Shown here piece after piece: positions 27,652 to 37,424 of a DNA stretch of 64,000 nt. The translations under genes were made by a program, and so were the position numbers. Location of the stretch: positions 806,001 to 870,000 of the forward strand of contig NZ_JACDTY010000001.1 of assembly GCF_013520985.1 (NCBI RefSeq). The letters run 5' to 3'. The notes beneath the pieces were generated by a model, which made no database searches, was not told where the DNA came from, and saw only the letters and a list, made by a program, of their open reading frames with translations. The first letter of the stretch is position 1; each line of letters opens with the position of its first letter. This DNA is from Mesorhizobium neociceri (GTDB lineage Bacteria; Pseudomonadota; Alphaproteobacteria; Rhizobiales; Rhizobiaceae).

Positions 27652-30600
27652 ATGGCAGACAGAACCCAGCTGAGAGTAGCCGACAACAACGACCTCGCCG
27701 AGGATGATCCGTTCGCGGAACTGACCAGGATCATGGGTTTCGATCCGCGCCAGCCGGTCAAGCCACAGGCGCCAGCCGTCGAGAAGGCTGCGGACGAGGG
27801 TGATTTCGACATCGACCTCGAGAAGGAGTTGATGGGCGAATTCGGCGACGACGTCGCGTCCACGGAGGTTAGCCAGCCTGCCGCAGAGATTCGCGAGCCG
27901 GCTTTCGAAGCTGCCGACGCTGCGATGGACGATGCGCTTGCCGCTTCTCTGGACCATGATTTCGTCTTCGAAGATGCCGCCGATCATCATTTTGGCACTC
28001 CCGCGCAGGCTGCGGCTTCTGCCGTCGAACCTTCGTTTGCCCAGCCCGCATTTGACGAACCGACATTCGATGACGATTTCGGCACTGCCGTCGCCAGTTC
28101 GCTGGAGAACGTGTCGCCGCTCGAAGACGACCTGCCGATGGACGACGAGCTTGCCGCTTCGCTCGAGCAGGGGTTGCTGCTCGATGACGATGCGACCGAT
28201 GACGTCGCCCATGGCGTAGATGTCGCCGAGGTTGCTGCTGCGCCTGTTGACGATGTCGCGTTCGACGATGATTTCGACAATACCGTCTCGATGTCGCTGG
28301 AAGACGAGCTGACGCTGGACAGAGATGTGCCGGCGCAGGACCAGTATGCCGCTCCGGCAACCGAGGCGCCGGTTGTCGATGCCGGCGACCACGCTGTTGC
28401 CGACGAATACTTTGGCGGTCATTTCGACGACGCGATGGCCGATGTCGACATGGATTTTGCAGCCCAGGATTTCGAGCCTCAGGCTTTCGAAACTCAGCCT
28501 GTTGAAGCCGAGGATCCGGAAGAGCGCGATCTGGATGTCAGCGATCTGGAGGCCAGCGCGCCGGTTGAGGTCGATGCGCCGGAAGGCGATGAGCTGCTGG
28601 CCTGGACTGCGGAGGCTCCCACTGCGGGGGCTCCCCATGAGGCCGCGCACGAAGCATTCGACGATTTCGATCTGAGCATCGACGATGCAGTTGCCGACCA
28701 CGAGCCGGTTGCCGAAATCGCAGCCGCGCCCGTGCAGCCAGCCCCGGTCGAACCCGCCTATGTGGCGCCTACCGTCGTGGCGACCCCGGCAGCGCCGGTT
28801 GCGGACGAACGGACACTGGAAGACGAACTCAACGCGCTGCTTGGCGCGATGACCACGCCACGCCCAGCTCCAGTCGCCCCGATTCCGGTCGTCAACGAGC
28901 CCACCAGGGCTGCCGCCATCGAGCCCACCAGGGCTTATGAGCCGGTTGCCCCGGTGCAGCGATCCGTTGCAACGCCGGTCGCTCCTGCCGACAATCTCGA
29001 CTGGGATTTGGACGAACACGCGGCTGCGCAGGCTCCTCAAGCCGCCGCTGCCCAGAACGATGCCGATTTCGGCGATCTGCTTGCCGGTGAACTCGAGGGC
29101 CAGGAGCCAGAGATCGAGTTCGATGATCACGCCTTCGATGCGGCCTTGGCCAAGGGCATCGATCTCGGTGATGACGGCACGTCCGAACGCTCTGCTGACG
29201 ATTGGCGCTCGACGCCGCCGGAGCCGGCGCGTTCGTGGAGCCGCGTGACCCCGACCCCCGCGCAGCCTTCCTTTGCAGCGCAGCCTTCTTTTACAGCACA
29301 GCCGCAAGCTTCTTTTGCAGAAAAGCCTTCGATGCCGCCGGCGGCAGCGCCAACCTATCGCGACCAGCCGGTCGCAGCCGCTGCTCCGACGTACCAAGCG
29401 CCGCCTCAGGCCTATGACGAGATGCCGGATGTCGAGACAGTCGACGTGCCGGAGCGCGTGGTGGCGATTGCTGACGACCTCGATATTCCCGAGCTCAGCT
29501 TCCAGGAAGACGAGCCGGCGGCCTATGACGATATCGACGCCGAATTCGCCGGTCTGCTCACCGACATGAACGCGCTGGAAGTGGCGCCGCCGCCTGCGGC
29601 CACGCGCAGCGCCGCTTATGACGACGACTCCTACAGCTCCGGCTTCAGTTTTGGCCACGAGCTCGACCAGCGTGCCTATGCAGCGCGGCCGGCAGAAGCG
29701 CCTGTGGCCGCAGCGCAACCGTCCTATGCCGGTGCCGCCGGTGGCTTCGACATGAACGATTTGCCGGGCAGCCGGCCGGTTTCGCAGGCTGACGATTTCG
29801 CTGTCGACGAACTCGACTACGATCCGGATCTCGACGAGGCGATGGCGGTGCCGGGCCTGGCCGAACAGGAAACCGCACGGCCGCGCAGGAGCGGCCTGCT
29901 GATCGCGGGGGTCGTTGCTGCGGTGGCGATTGCCGGCGGTCTTGGCGCTTTTGCCCTGTCCTTTGGCGGCAAGGGCGGCAGCGACGCTCCGGTGATCGTC
30001 AAGGCCGACAACACCCCGATCAAGGTCAAGCCGGAAAATCCGGGCGGCGCCGTGGTGCCGAACCAGGACAACAAGGTCTATGACGCGGTGGCCAAGGGCA
30101 CCAAGCCGGCCGAGCCGGTGCAGGAAAAGCTGGTCACAAACACCGAAGAGCCGGTTGATGTGAAGGCGAAGGAGCCGGAAAGCCGCGTCGTCGACCTGTC
30201 GCCGGACGATACCGATGCTGCCCCGGGCACCGACGCTGCCGGTAATCCCGATGCCGCCGGCAATCCCGACGCGGCTGTCGCGCCGGCGCCAAAATCCGAG
30301 GACCGCATCGCGCAGGTTCTGCAGGAAGCGGACAAGAATCCCGATACGGTCGCCGTCGCCCCGCGCAAGGTACGGACCATGGTGGTCAAGCCCGACGGCT
30401 CGCTGGTTGCACGCGAGGATCCGACGCCGGCCGCACCGCAGGTTGCGGCTGCCGAGCCGCTTGACCCGGCGCCGCAGCACGTCGCCCCCTCAGCCGATGC
30501 CGAGCAGACCGGCACCGTGGCGCCGGCCGCCGATCAGGCCAACAGCGATCAGGCAAGTGCCGAACCCGCCAAGCCGGTCAAGCCGGTGAAGCCGGCGGCC

Positions 30601-30990
30601 GCGCCGAAGGCTGAGGCGCAGTCCGCCAATACGCCGGAGACGGTTGCCGTGGCGCCGCAGCGCCCGTCCGACCAGCCGGTCGACGTGGTCGGTGAGGTCA
30701 AGCCCGACCAGGTTGCCTCCATTCCGGCGACGGCTTCGACATCTGGCGGTTCGTGGTCGATGCAGATTGCTTCGCAGCCGACGGTCGAAAGCGCCCAGGC
30801 TAACTATGCAGACCTGCAGCGCCGCTATGGCAGCGTGCTTGCTGGCCGCACCGCCAACATCGTCAAGGCGGAGATCGCCGGCAAGGGCACTTTCTACCGC
30901 GTCCGCGTCCCGGCGCAGTCGCGCAACGATGCAATCAATCTGTGCACCAGCTACAAGGCTGCTGGTGGCAACTGCTTCGTGTCGCGCTAA
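27652..30990 (+). CDS. Very large SPOR-domain membrane protein
   Basis: The 1112-residue protein has an extremely acidic, alanine/proline/valine-rich cytoplasmic part (about 1-745) with recurring units such as DEELAASLEQ and FDDDFDNTVSMSLEDELTLD, one membrane helix at about 752-773 (SGLLIAGVVAAVAIAGGLGA), an alanine/proline/lysine-rich periplasmic linker and a C-terminal SPOR domain (about 1030-1112, SWSMQIASQPTVESAQANYA). SPOR domains bind denuded septal peptidoglycan, so a division or envelope role is likely. Start: ATG 27652 (MADRTQLRVADNN) is preferred over 27628. Position between argS and nagZ is conserved. A terminator lies at 31009. Confidence 0.85.
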   Translation: MADRTQLRVADNNDLAEDDPFAELTRIMGFDPRQPVKPQAPAVEKAADEGDFDIDLEKELMGEFGDDVASTEVSQPAAEIREPAFEAADAAMDDALAASLDHDFVFEDAADHHFGTPAQAAASAVEPSFAQPAFDEPTFDDDFGTAVASSLENVSPLEDDLPMDDELAASLEQGLLLDDDATDDVAHGVDVAEVAAAPVDDVAFDDDFDNTVSMSLEDELTLDRDVPAQDQYAAPATEAPVVDAGDHAVADEYFGGHFDDAMADVDMDFAAQDFEPQAFETQPVEAEDPEERDLDVSDLEASAPVEVDAPEGDELLAWTAEAPTAGAPHEAAHEAFDDFDLSIDDAVADHEPVAEIAAAPVQPAPVEPAYVAPTVVATPAAPVADERTLEDELNALLGAMTTPRPAPVAPIPVVNEPTRAAAIEPTRAYEPVAPVQRSVATPVAPADNLDWDLDEHAAAQAPQAAAAQNDADFGDLLAGELEGQEPEIEFDDHAFDAALAKGIDLGDDGTSERSADDWRSTPPEPARSWSRVTPTPAQPSFAAQPSFTAQPQASFAEKPSMPPAAAPTYRDQPVAAAAPTYQAPPQAYDEMPDVETVDVPERVVAIADDLDIPELSFQEDEPAAYDDIDAEFAGLLTDMNALEVAPPPAATRSAAYDDDSYSSGFSFGHELDQRAYAARPAEAPVAAAQPSYAGAAGGFDMNDLPGSRPVSQADDFAVDELDYDPDLDEAMAVPGLAEQETARPRRSGLLIAGVVAAVAIAGGLGAFALSFGGKGGSDAPVIVKADNTPIKVKPENPGGAVVPNQDNKVYDAVAKGTKPAEPVQEKLVTNTEEPVDVKAKEPESRVVDLSPDDTDAAPGTDAAGNPDAAGNPDAAVAPAPKSEDRIAQVLQEADKNPDTVAVAPRKVRTMVVKPDGSLVAREDPTPAAPQVAAAEPLDPAPQHVAPSADAEQTGTVAPAADQANSDQASAEPAKPVKPVKPAAAPKAEAQSANTPETVAVAPQRPSDQPVDVVGEVKPDQVASIPATASTSGGSWSMQIASQPTVESAQANYADLQRRYGSVLAGRTANIVKAEIAGKGTFYRVRVPAQSRNDAINLCTSYKAAGGNCFVSR

Positions 30991-31008
30991 AAAGCTGACC
31001 CAATCATC

Positions 31009-31046
31009 AAAGCCGGCGCGTTCCCAAGGGGTCGCGCCGGCTTTTT
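31009..31046 (+). terminator. Rho-independent terminator after the SPOR gene
   Basis: AAAGCCGGCGCG pairs with CGCGCCGGCTTT, followed by a T run. Confidence 0.9.
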
Positions 31047-31125
31047 CATGTGGATGGGCGAGGGGTTCAGGCGCTTGGCGTCCGGGGTGATTCCCTTTGA
31101 CGGCGCGAAGCCCTAAACTCTTGGG

Positions 31126-32145
31126 ATGACCGAATCAAAATCCATGATCCTCGGCTGTGCCGGGAAATCGCTCACCCGCGACGAAATCCGTTTCTATCGC
31201 AATGAATGCCCGTGGGGCTTCATCCTGTTTGCGCGAAACATCGGTGAGACCGAGCAGATCCGCGATCTGGTCGCCGAGATGCGCGATTGCATCGGGCGCC
31301 CAGATGCGCTGGTGTTCATCGACCAGGAGGGCGGAAGGGTCCAGCGCCTGCGGCCGCCGCTGGCACCGAACTATCCGGCCGGCGGCGCGCTCGGCGCATT
31401 GTGGCGCAAGGACCACGATGCCGGCACCCGCGCCGCCTGGCTGATGGCGCGGCTGCACGCCTTCGACCTTTTGCGCTACGGCATATCGGCCGATTGCCTG
31501 CCGGTGCTAGATGTGCCGATCGAGGGCGCCAGCGACGTCATCGGCGCGCGCGCCTATGGCAAGGAGCCGCGCCCGGTCATCGAACTCGGCCGTGCGGCGG
31601 CGGAAGGGTTGATGTCGGGCGGCGTGCTGCCGGTGATGAAGCACATTCCAGGCCATGGCCGCGCCTTTGCCGACACGCATTTCGAACTGCCTGTGGTCGA
31701 CGCCTCGCTGAGCGACCTGCAGCGGCATGATTTCGCCCCGTTCCGGGAGCTTAGCCATCTGCCGATGGCGATGACGGCGCATGTCGTCTACAGCGCCATC
31801 GATCCGAACAACCCGGCGACCACGTCGGGCAAGGTCATCGACGAGATCATCCGCCGCGAGATCGGCTTCGACGGGCTGTTGATGAGCGACGACACCTCGA
31901 TGAAGGCACTTTCTGGGGATTTCCCGACAAAGGCGGCCTCGATCCTTGCGGCGGGCTGCGATCTGGTCCTTCACTGCAATGGCGTTTTCGAGGAGATGGC
32001 GGGCATCGCATCGCGAACCACAGGACTTGAAGGCTCGTCGCTGGAACGCGCCAAGCGGGCGCTGACCTATATACAGGACCACGACCGGGCCGACGAAACC
32101 GAAATACGCGCCGAGTTTGCCACCTATTTCGACGCGGTGGCCTAG
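31126..32145 (+). CDS. nagZ: Beta-N-acetylhexosaminidase
   Basis: The 339-residue glycoside hydrolase family 3 enzyme removes GlcNAc from muropeptides in cytoplasmic cell-wall recycling. Motifs: FIDQEGGRVQRL (about 64-75), the substrate-binding KHIPGHGRAFADTHFELP (about 173-190) with the catalytic His of the flexible loop, and the nucleophile Asp in LLMSDDTSMKALSG (about 255). Length fits NagZ. It precedes scpA across a repeat element, so it may be expressed separately from the scp-tat block. Confidence 0.93.
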   Translation: MTESKSMILGCAGKSLTRDEIRFYRNECPWGFILFARNIGETEQIRDLVAEMRDCIGRPDALVFIDQEGGRVQRLRPPLAPNYPAGGALGALWRKDHDAGTRAAWLMARLHAFDLLRYGISADCLPVLDVPIEGASDVIGARAYGKEPRPVIELGRAAAEGLMSGGVLPVMKHIPGHGRAFADTHFELPVVDASLSDLQRHDFAPFRELSHLPMAMTAHVVYSAIDPNNPATTSGKVIDEIIRREIGFDGLLMSDDTSMKALSGDFPTKAASILAAGCDLVLHCNGVFEEMAGIASRTTGLEGSSLERAKRALTYIQDHDRADETEIRAEFATYFDAVA

Positions 32146-32257
32146 AGCCGGATGATTTCAGGTCTGTTCGACCTGAAATCTGAATCCGGCTCTAAACTAG
32201 ATAGAGAGAGCATGATGTCGTCCGAAAACCGCTTCACACTTTTCGGCATCATGCACT
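32144..32257. repeat. Two-hairpin intergenic repeat element, copy 3
   Basis: First dyad 32144-32193 (AGAGCCGGAT...ATCCGGCTCT with TTTCAGGTC/GACCTGAAA inside) and second dyad at about 32209-32256 (GCATGATGTCGTCCGAAAA with TTTTCGGCATCATGC). A near-identical copy is at 55411-55523. The core AAAACCGCTTCACACTTTT is shared with the other elements. Confidence 0.85.
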
Positions 32258-32278
32258 AGACAGGAGACAAAGGGGCAA

Positions 32279-33121
32279 GTGGCGGAAACATTGGACAGCA
32301 AGGCTGCGAAGGCCGCACCGATGGACCGTCTGTGGGCCGAGAACGACGATTCACGCGTCACGGGCGATCCGTCGCTGGTCGTTGATGTCGCCGGCTTCGA
32401 AGGCCCGCTCGATCTCCTCCTGCATCTCGCCCGCACCCAGAAAGTCGATCTGGCGCGCATTTCGATCCTGGCGCTGGTCGAGCAATATCTGACCTTTGTC
32501 GAGACGGCGAGGGCGCTGCGGCTTGAGCTTGCCGCCGACTATCTGGTGATGGCGGCGTGGCTGGCCTTCCTTAAATCGAAGCTTCTGATCCCCAAGCAGC
32601 CTGGCGATGAAGGCGAAAGCGGCGAGGAATTGGCGGCGGTGCTGCAGTTCCGGCTGAAGCGGCTGGAAGCCATGCGCGACGCCTCGGCGCGACTGGTCAA
32701 TCGCAATCGGCTCGGCCGCGACGTGTTCGCGCGCGGCATGCCGGAAATGGTCATCGTCGAGAAGCGCAACGCCTATTCGGCCTCGCTCTACGACCTGCTT
32801 ACCGCGTACGCCCAGCAGCGCCAGAAACATGCGATCACCAATGTGACGATCGCACGGCGCGGCGTGTGGTCGCTCAAGGACGCGCGCGACATCCTGGCCC
32901 GGCTGATCGGCTCGCTGCGCGACTGGACGGCGCTGGACGGCTTCCTGATCGATTATCTGACCAGCCCGGAAGAGCGGCGCACCGCGATTGCCAGCTCGTT
33001 TGCGGCGTCGCTTGAGATGGTGCGCGAAGGCAGCATCGAGATGCGGCAGGACCAGGTGTTCGCGCCGCTCTATCTGCGCGGCCGCGCGCAGCCAATCAAG
33101 GCAGTCGAGGTGGCATCATGA
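32279..33121 (+). CDS. scpA: Segregation and condensation protein A
   Basis: The 280-residue kleisin bridges the SMC heads of the bacterial condensin. The N-terminal SMC-binding part contains FEGPLDLLLHLARTQKVDLA (about 40-59) and the C-terminal winged helix is at about 200-270. The GTG start at 32279 has GGAGACAAAGGGGC upstream. It overlaps scpB by 4 bases (ATGA), so the two are translated together, as needed for a complex. Confidence 0.95.
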   Translation: MAETLDSKAAKAAPMDRLWAENDDSRVTGDPSLVVDVAGFEGPLDLLLHLARTQKVDLARISILALVEQYLTFVETARALRLELAADYLVMAAWLAFLKSKLLIPKQPGDEGESGEELAAVLQFRLKRLEAMRDASARLVNRNRLGRDVFARGMPEMVIVEKRNAYSASLYDLLTAYAQQRQKHAITNVTIARRGVWSLKDARDILARLIGSLRDWTALDGFLIDYLTSPEERRTAIASSFAASLEMVREGSIEMRQDQVFAPLYLRGRAQPIKAVEVAS

Positions 33122-33903
33122 GCGAACGCGCCAACGCTTCGGTCATTCCGTTCAAGGTTGAAGAAGAGACCGAGGAGGGCATCATCGGCCAGGACCCGAC
33201 CGAGACCCAGAATTCGTCCCAGAACTCGCCAATGAATCCTGGCGAGCGGCTGCATATGGCCGAAGCCATACGCATGGCCGAGGCGATCGTGTTCGCCAGC
33301 GCCGAGCCGGTGAGTGAAAAGCAGCTCGCAGCCAGGCTGCCCGACGGCATCAACATTGCCGCTGCCATGGCCGAGCTGCAGCAAATCTATGCCAGGCGCG
33401 GCGTCAATCTGGTCCGGGTCGGCGACGCCTGGGCGTTCCGCACCGCCGGCGATCTCGCCTTCCTGATGAGCCGCGATACGGTCCAGCAGCGCAAGCTTTC
33501 CCGCGCGGCGCTCGAAGTGCTGGCAATCATCGCCTACCACCAGCCGGTGACGCGCGCCGAGATCGAGGACATCAGAGGCGTCGAGACCTCGAAGGGCACG
33601 CTCGATACGCTGCTCGAGACGGAATGGGTGCGCATGCGCGGCCGCCGCCGCACGCCGGGCCGTCCGGTCACCTACGGCACGACGGACACTTTCCTCGACC
33701 ATTTTGCGCTCGAGGAGATCCGCGATCTTCCCGGCATGGACGAACTGAAGGGCGCAGGGCTGCTCTCCGGCCGCATGCCGTCGAATTTCGCCATCCCGCT
33801 GCCGCCTGCCGATCCGGATGCGCTGACCGAGGACGAGGATGCTTTGACCGACATCGACCTCGAGGAACTCGGCCTGTTGACGCCGCGCGTCACGGAAGAT
33901 TGA
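33118..33903 (+). CDS. scpB: Segregation and condensation protein B
   Basis: The 261-residue protein dimerises through tandem winged-helix domains (about 47-215) and binds ScpA in SMC-ScpAB. Diagnostic stretches are EAIVFASAEPVSEKQLAARL, LAIIAYHQPVTRAEIEDIRG and VTYGTTDTFLDHFALE. An N-terminal polar extension and an acidic C-terminal tail are usual in alphaproteobacteria. A 180-base gap separates it from tatA. Confidence 0.95.
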   Translation: MSERANASVIPFKVEEETEEGIIGQDPTETQNSSQNSPMNPGERLHMAEAIRMAEAIVFASAEPVSEKQLAARLPDGINIAAAMAELQQIYARRGVNLVRVGDAWAFRTAGDLAFLMSRDTVQQRKLSRAALEVLAIIAYHQPVTRAEIEDIRGVETSKGTLDTLLETEWVRMRGRRRTPGRPVTYGTTDTFLDHFALEEIRDLPGMDELKGAGLLSGRMPSNFAIPLPPADPDALTEDEDALTDIDLEELGLLTPRVTED

Positions 33904-34083
33904 CCGCAAGCCGCTGTCAAAAAGCTGCATTGCGGCAGTAGATGCGCCGATTGGTAGCGGGCCGCTTTGCCGAAAATGCGTGACATAAGCCGCGCCTTCA
34001 TAAACTTTGTCGCTGTTGTGTTTGAATCCCAACGCGAAAACGCATAGATCATCGCCAGGGAAAACATTCGAGAGAGAGTTACA

Positions 34084-34305
34084 ATGGGTTCATTTTCGAT
34101 TTGGCACTGGATGATCGTGCTGGTGATCGTGTTGCTGGTGTTCGGCCGCGGCAAGATTCCCGAGCTGATGGGCGACATGGCCAAGGGCATCAAGAGCTTC
34201 AAGAAGGGCATGGCCGACGACGAGACCGCCGATGACAAGCGCACCGTCGAGCACCGCCCGGACGAGACCGTTTCGGCAGTGAAGGAAAAGGCCAGCAAGA
34301 GCTGA
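34084..34305 (+). CDS. tatA: Twin-arginine translocase subunit TatA
   Basis: The 73-residue protein has the TatA plan: short N-terminal membrane helix (about 4-20), the [20 protein letters not shown] hinge and amphipathic helix (about 20-45) and a charged tail. TatA oligomers form the variable pore for folded proteins with twin-arginine signals. The ATG has GAGAGAG upstream. tatB follows after a repeat element. Confidence 0.96.
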   Translation: MGSFSIWHWMIVLVIVLLVFGRGKIPELMGDMAKGIKSFKKGMADDETADDKRTVEHRPDETVSAVKEKASKS

Positions 34306-34310
34306 GCCCA

Positions 34311-34374
34311 AGGTTGTTGCTTTTGTGCAAGTCGTTGTCCCAAAACCGCTTCGCACTTTTGGGCGACAAGCACT
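34311..34374. repeat. Intergenic repeat element, copy 2 (second hairpin only)
   Basis: Nearly identical to 4218-4281: GTCGTTGTCCCAAAA pairs with TTTTGGGCGAC around CCGCTTCGCAC. It separates tatA from tatB and leaves only 17 bases before the tatB start, so it may form a hairpin in the tat mRNA between a highly and a less expressed gene. Confidence 0.85.
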
Positions 34375-34391
34375 AGTCGGAACAGATTGCC

Positions 34392-35138
34392 ATGTTTGAA
34401 GTCGGCTGGACCGAAATGCTGGTGATCGCGATCGTCATGATCGTGGTCGTCGGGCCTAAGGATTTGCCAAATATGCTGCGCACCTTCGGCCGCACGACGG
34501 CGAAGCTGCGCGCCATGGCCTCCGACTTCCAGAAGCAGTTCAACGAGGCGCTGAAGGAAGCCGAACTCGACGATGTCAAGAAGTCGGTCGATTCACTGCG
34601 AAGCCTCAATCCAGCAGCCGAGATCCGCAAGCAGCTCAATCCGTTCGAACAGGCAGCTGCCGATGTGCGCTCCGGCGTCGATGCGGTGATGAAGCCCAAG
34701 CCCGCGGTCGATCCCTCAACGCCGCCTGCAGAGACGCCGCAGGCAGCCGAGCCGCTCAAGAACGGCGCGACGGTGATGCCCGGCGTAAACGGACCGGAAG
34801 CAGCGCCGGCAGCGCCGATCTTTCCGGCCATGACCGACGAGTCCATGGTGATGCCGGCTGCTGCAACGGAAACGCCACAGAAAGCGCCTGCAAAGAAGGC
34901 CGCGACAGCCAAGCGAGCTAACGCGCCGGCAACCACGACGGCGGCAACCAAGACAGCACTGGTAAAAGCTACACCTGGGGCGAAAGCTTCGGCCAAGCCG
35001 TCAGCAGCCGCCGCCAAGGTGGCGCCGGCAAAAGCCGCAAAGCCTGCGGCTGCACCAAAGACCGCCGCAAAGGCTGAGCCGAAATCCGCGCCGGCCAAAA
35101 AGACGGCAGCCAAGAAGACGGCGGGGGCCGCCAAGTGA
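34392..35138 (+). CDS. tatB: Twin-arginine translocase subunit TatB
   Basis: The 248-residue protein starts MFEVGWTEMLVIAIVMIVVV with the conserved Glu8 of TatB in the membrane helix, then the GPKDLP hinge and an amphipathic helix. The tail is long and low in complexity, rich in Ala, Lys and Pro (about 95-248), as in other rhizobial TatB. With TatC it forms the signal-peptide receptor. It overlaps tatC by 4 bases. Confidence 0.95.
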   Translation: MFEVGWTEMLVIAIVMIVVVGPKDLPNMLRTFGRTTAKLRAMASDFQKQFNEALKEAELDDVKKSVDSLRSLNPAAEIRKQLNPFEQAAADVRSGVDAVMKPKPAVDPSTPPAETPQAAEPLKNGATVMPGVNGPEAAPAAPIFPAMTDESMVMPAAATETPQKAPAKKAATAKRANAPATTTAATKTALVKATPGAKASAKPSAAAAKVAPAKAAKPAAAPKTAAKAEPKSAPAKKTAAKKTAGAAK

Positions 35139-36010
35139 GCGTTTCGGACAGCGAAAAGGACGAGATCGAGAAGTCGTCGGCTCCGCTCATGGAGCATCTG
35201 ATCGAACTGCGGCGGCGGCTGATCTGGTCGATCGGCGGCTTCTTCGTGGCCTTCCTCGTCTGCTTCTTCTTCGCCAAGAAGCTGTTCAACCTTTTGGTCG
35301 TCCCGTTCAAATGGGCGACGCAATGGGCAGGCCTCGATCCGCACAAGGTCGAGCTGATCTATACGGCGCCGCAGGAGTTCTTCTTCACGCAGGTCAAGCT
35401 CGCAATGTTCGGCGGCATGGTCATCGCCTTTCCGCTGATCGCCACGCAGATCTACAAATTCATCGCGCCAGGCCTCTACAAGAACGAACGCAACGCCTTC
35501 CTGCCGTTCCTGATCGCATCGCCGATCCTGTTCCTGATGGGCGCGTCGCTGGTCTATTTCTTCTTCACGCCGATGGTGATGTGGTTCTTCCTCGCCATGC
35601 AGCAGGCCGGCACCGATGACCAGGTGCAGATTTCTCTGCTGCCGAAAGTGTCGGAATACCTTAGCCTGATCATGACGCTGATCTTCTCCTTCGGCCTTGT
35701 GTTCCAGCTGCCTGTGGTGACCAGCCTGATGACGCGCGTCGGCATGCTGTCGTCGAAGGCGCTGGCCGAGAAGCGCAAATGGGCGATCGTCATTGCCTTC
35801 GTCGTCGCGGCGGTGCTGACGCCACCCGATCCGATGAGCCAGATCGGTTTGGCCATCCCGACCATCCTGCTCTACGAGGTCTCGATCTGGGCGGCCCGGT
35901 TTATCGAGCGCGACCAGGTCAAGCAAAAGCTGGCGCGCGAGAAGCAGGAGGCTGCCGAAGCGGTGGCCGAAAAGGCTGCGAAGGCGTCCTCAACGCAGGC
36001 TCCTTCATAG
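35135..36010 (+). CDS. tatC: Twin-arginine translocase subunit TatC
   Basis: The 291-residue inner-membrane protein has six membrane helices and the TatC N-terminus ([17 protein letters not shown]) with the conserved glutamate and LRxR patch that reads the twin-arginine motif. [20 protein letters not shown] and the later [10 protein letters not shown] are typical. The GTG start sits in the last codons of tatB. A lysine/alanine-rich cytoplasmic tail ends the protein. Confidence 0.96.
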   Translation: MSVSDSEKDEIEKSSAPLMEHLIELRRRLIWSIGGFFVAFLVCFFFAKKLFNLLVVPFKWATQWAGLDPHKVELIYTAPQEFFFTQVKLAMFGGMVIAFPLIATQIYKFIAPGLYKNERNAFLPFLIASPILFLMGASLVYFFFTPMVMWFFLAMQQAGTDDQVQISLLPKVSEYLSLIMTLIFSFGLVFQLPVVTSLMTRVGMLSSKALAEKRKWAIVIAFVVAAVLTPPDPMSQIGLAIPTILLYEVSIWAARFIERDQVKQKLAREKQEAAEAVAEKAAKASSTQAPS

Positions 36011-36119
36011 ACGACAGCGTTCCCGCCAGCGGAAAAACGCGACAGCCGCCGAACGCTCGTCTTGCATCGATCAAGGATGCGGTTTACCCCCTCAGACCTT
36101 ACCTGAGGACGGACCAACC

Positions 36120-37424
36120 ATGCTTGATATCAAATGGATTCGCGACAACCCGAAGGCCCTTGTCGAGGCGCTGGCAAAGCGCTCGTGGTCGGCTGACGAG
36201 GCGCAGTCCACGGTCGATGAGCTGATCAAGCGGGACGAGGCGCGTCGCGAGCATGTCACCGAATTGCAGACCAAGCAGGAACGCCGCAATGCTGCCTCGA
36301 AGGAGATCGGCAACGCCATGCGTTCGGGCGATACGGCTTTGGCCGAGAAGCTCAAGGCCGAAGTCGGCGACATCAAGACCTTCATCCAGAATGGCGAGGC
36401 GCGCGAGCGTGAGCTGGACAAGGCGCTGAACGACGCGCTGGCGGTGCTGCCCAATGTGCCGCTCGACGACGTTCCGGTCGGCAAGGATGAGCACGACAAT
36501 GTCGTCAGGCACATCGTCGGCAAGATACCGACCCGCCCGAACTGGGTGAAAGAGCATTTCGAGATCGGCGAAGCGCTCGGCATGATGGATTTCGAGCGGG
36601 CGGCAAAACTGTCGGGTTCGCGCTTCACCGTGCTGAAGAGCGGACTGGCGCGCATGGAACGCGCCATCGGCCAGTTCATGCTCGATTTGCACACGACCGA
36701 GCACGGCTATGAGGAAATCATCCCGCCGCTCATGGTGCGCGACGAAGTTTTGTTCGGTACCAATCAGTTGCCGAAATTCGAGGACGATCTGTTTTTCGTC
36801 CAGCATGGCGAGGGTCGGCTCGGGCTGATCCCCACCGCCGAAGTGCCGCTCACCAATCTGGTGCGCGAGGAGATCACCGCGCATGAGAAACTGCCGCTGC
36901 GCTATACCGCGCTGACGCCGTGCTTCCGCTCGGAAGCGGGCTCGGCCGGGCGCGACACGCGCGGCATGCTGCGCCAGCACCAGTTCTACAAGGTCGAGCT
37001 GGTGTCGATCACCGACCAGGAGTCCTCGCTCGCCGAACATGAGCGGATGACGCAATGCGCCGAAGAAGTGCTGAAGCGGCTGGAGCTGCCGTTCCGCACC
37101 ATGGTGTTGTGCACCGGCGACATGGGGTTTGGTGCGCGCAAGACCTACGATATCGAGGTCTGGCTGCCCGGCCAGAACGCCTATCGCGAGATCTCGTCCT
37201 GCTCGGTCTGCGGCGATTTCCAGGCTCGGCGCATGGATGCCCGCTACAAGGACAAGGATGGCAAGGGCAACCGCTTCGTCCACACGCTGAACGGCTCGGG
37301 CACCGCCGTCGGCCGCGCCCTCATAGCTGTCATCGAAAACTACCAGAATGAGGATGGCAGCGTAACCATTCCTGAAGTGCTGCGGCCTTATATGGGCGGT
37401 CTGGCGAAGATCGAATCGAAATAA
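36120..37424 (+). CDS. serS: Seryl-tRNA synthetase
   Basis: The 434-residue class II enzyme charges tRNA-Ser and Sec. It has the N-terminal coiled-coil tRNA-binding arm (about 30-105), and class II motifs: [17 protein letters not shown], motif 2 [20 protein letters not shown] (about 270-290) and motif 3 [19 protein letters not shown] (about 385-403). Its stop overlaps the surE start by one base (TAATG), so the two are coupled. Confidence 0.97.
   Translation: MLDIKWIRDNPKALVEALAKRSWSADEAQSTVDELIKRDEARREHVTELQTKQERRNAASKEIGNAMRSGDTALAEKLKAEVGDIKTFIQNGEARERELDKALNDALAVLPNVPLDDVPVGKDEHDNVVRHIVGKIPTRPNWVKEHFEIGEALGMMDFERAAKLSGSRFTVLKSGLARMERAIGQFMLDLHTTEHGYEEIIPPLMVRDEVLFGTNQLPKFEDDLFFVQHGEGRLGLIPTAEVPLTNLVREEITAHEKLPLRYTALTPCFRSEAGSAGRDTRGMLRQHQFYKVELVSITDQESSLAEHERMTQCAEEVLKRLELPFRTMVLCTGDMGFGARKTYDIEVWLPGQNAYREISSCSVCGDFQARRMDARYKDKDGKGNRFVHTLNGSGTAVGRALIAVIENYQNEDGSVTIPEVLRPYMGGLAKIESK

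Noticed and set aside
27604..30480. A 958-codon open frame on the minus strand
   Set aside because: It lies fully antisense to the SPOR gene, whose frame has a membrane helix and SPOR domain. The antisense frame is rich in Arg and His without domains and results from the biased codons of the acidic protein.
34373..35926. A 517-codon minus-strand frame
   Set aside because: It is antisense to tatB and tatC, which are clear family members; composition is that of a coding shadow.
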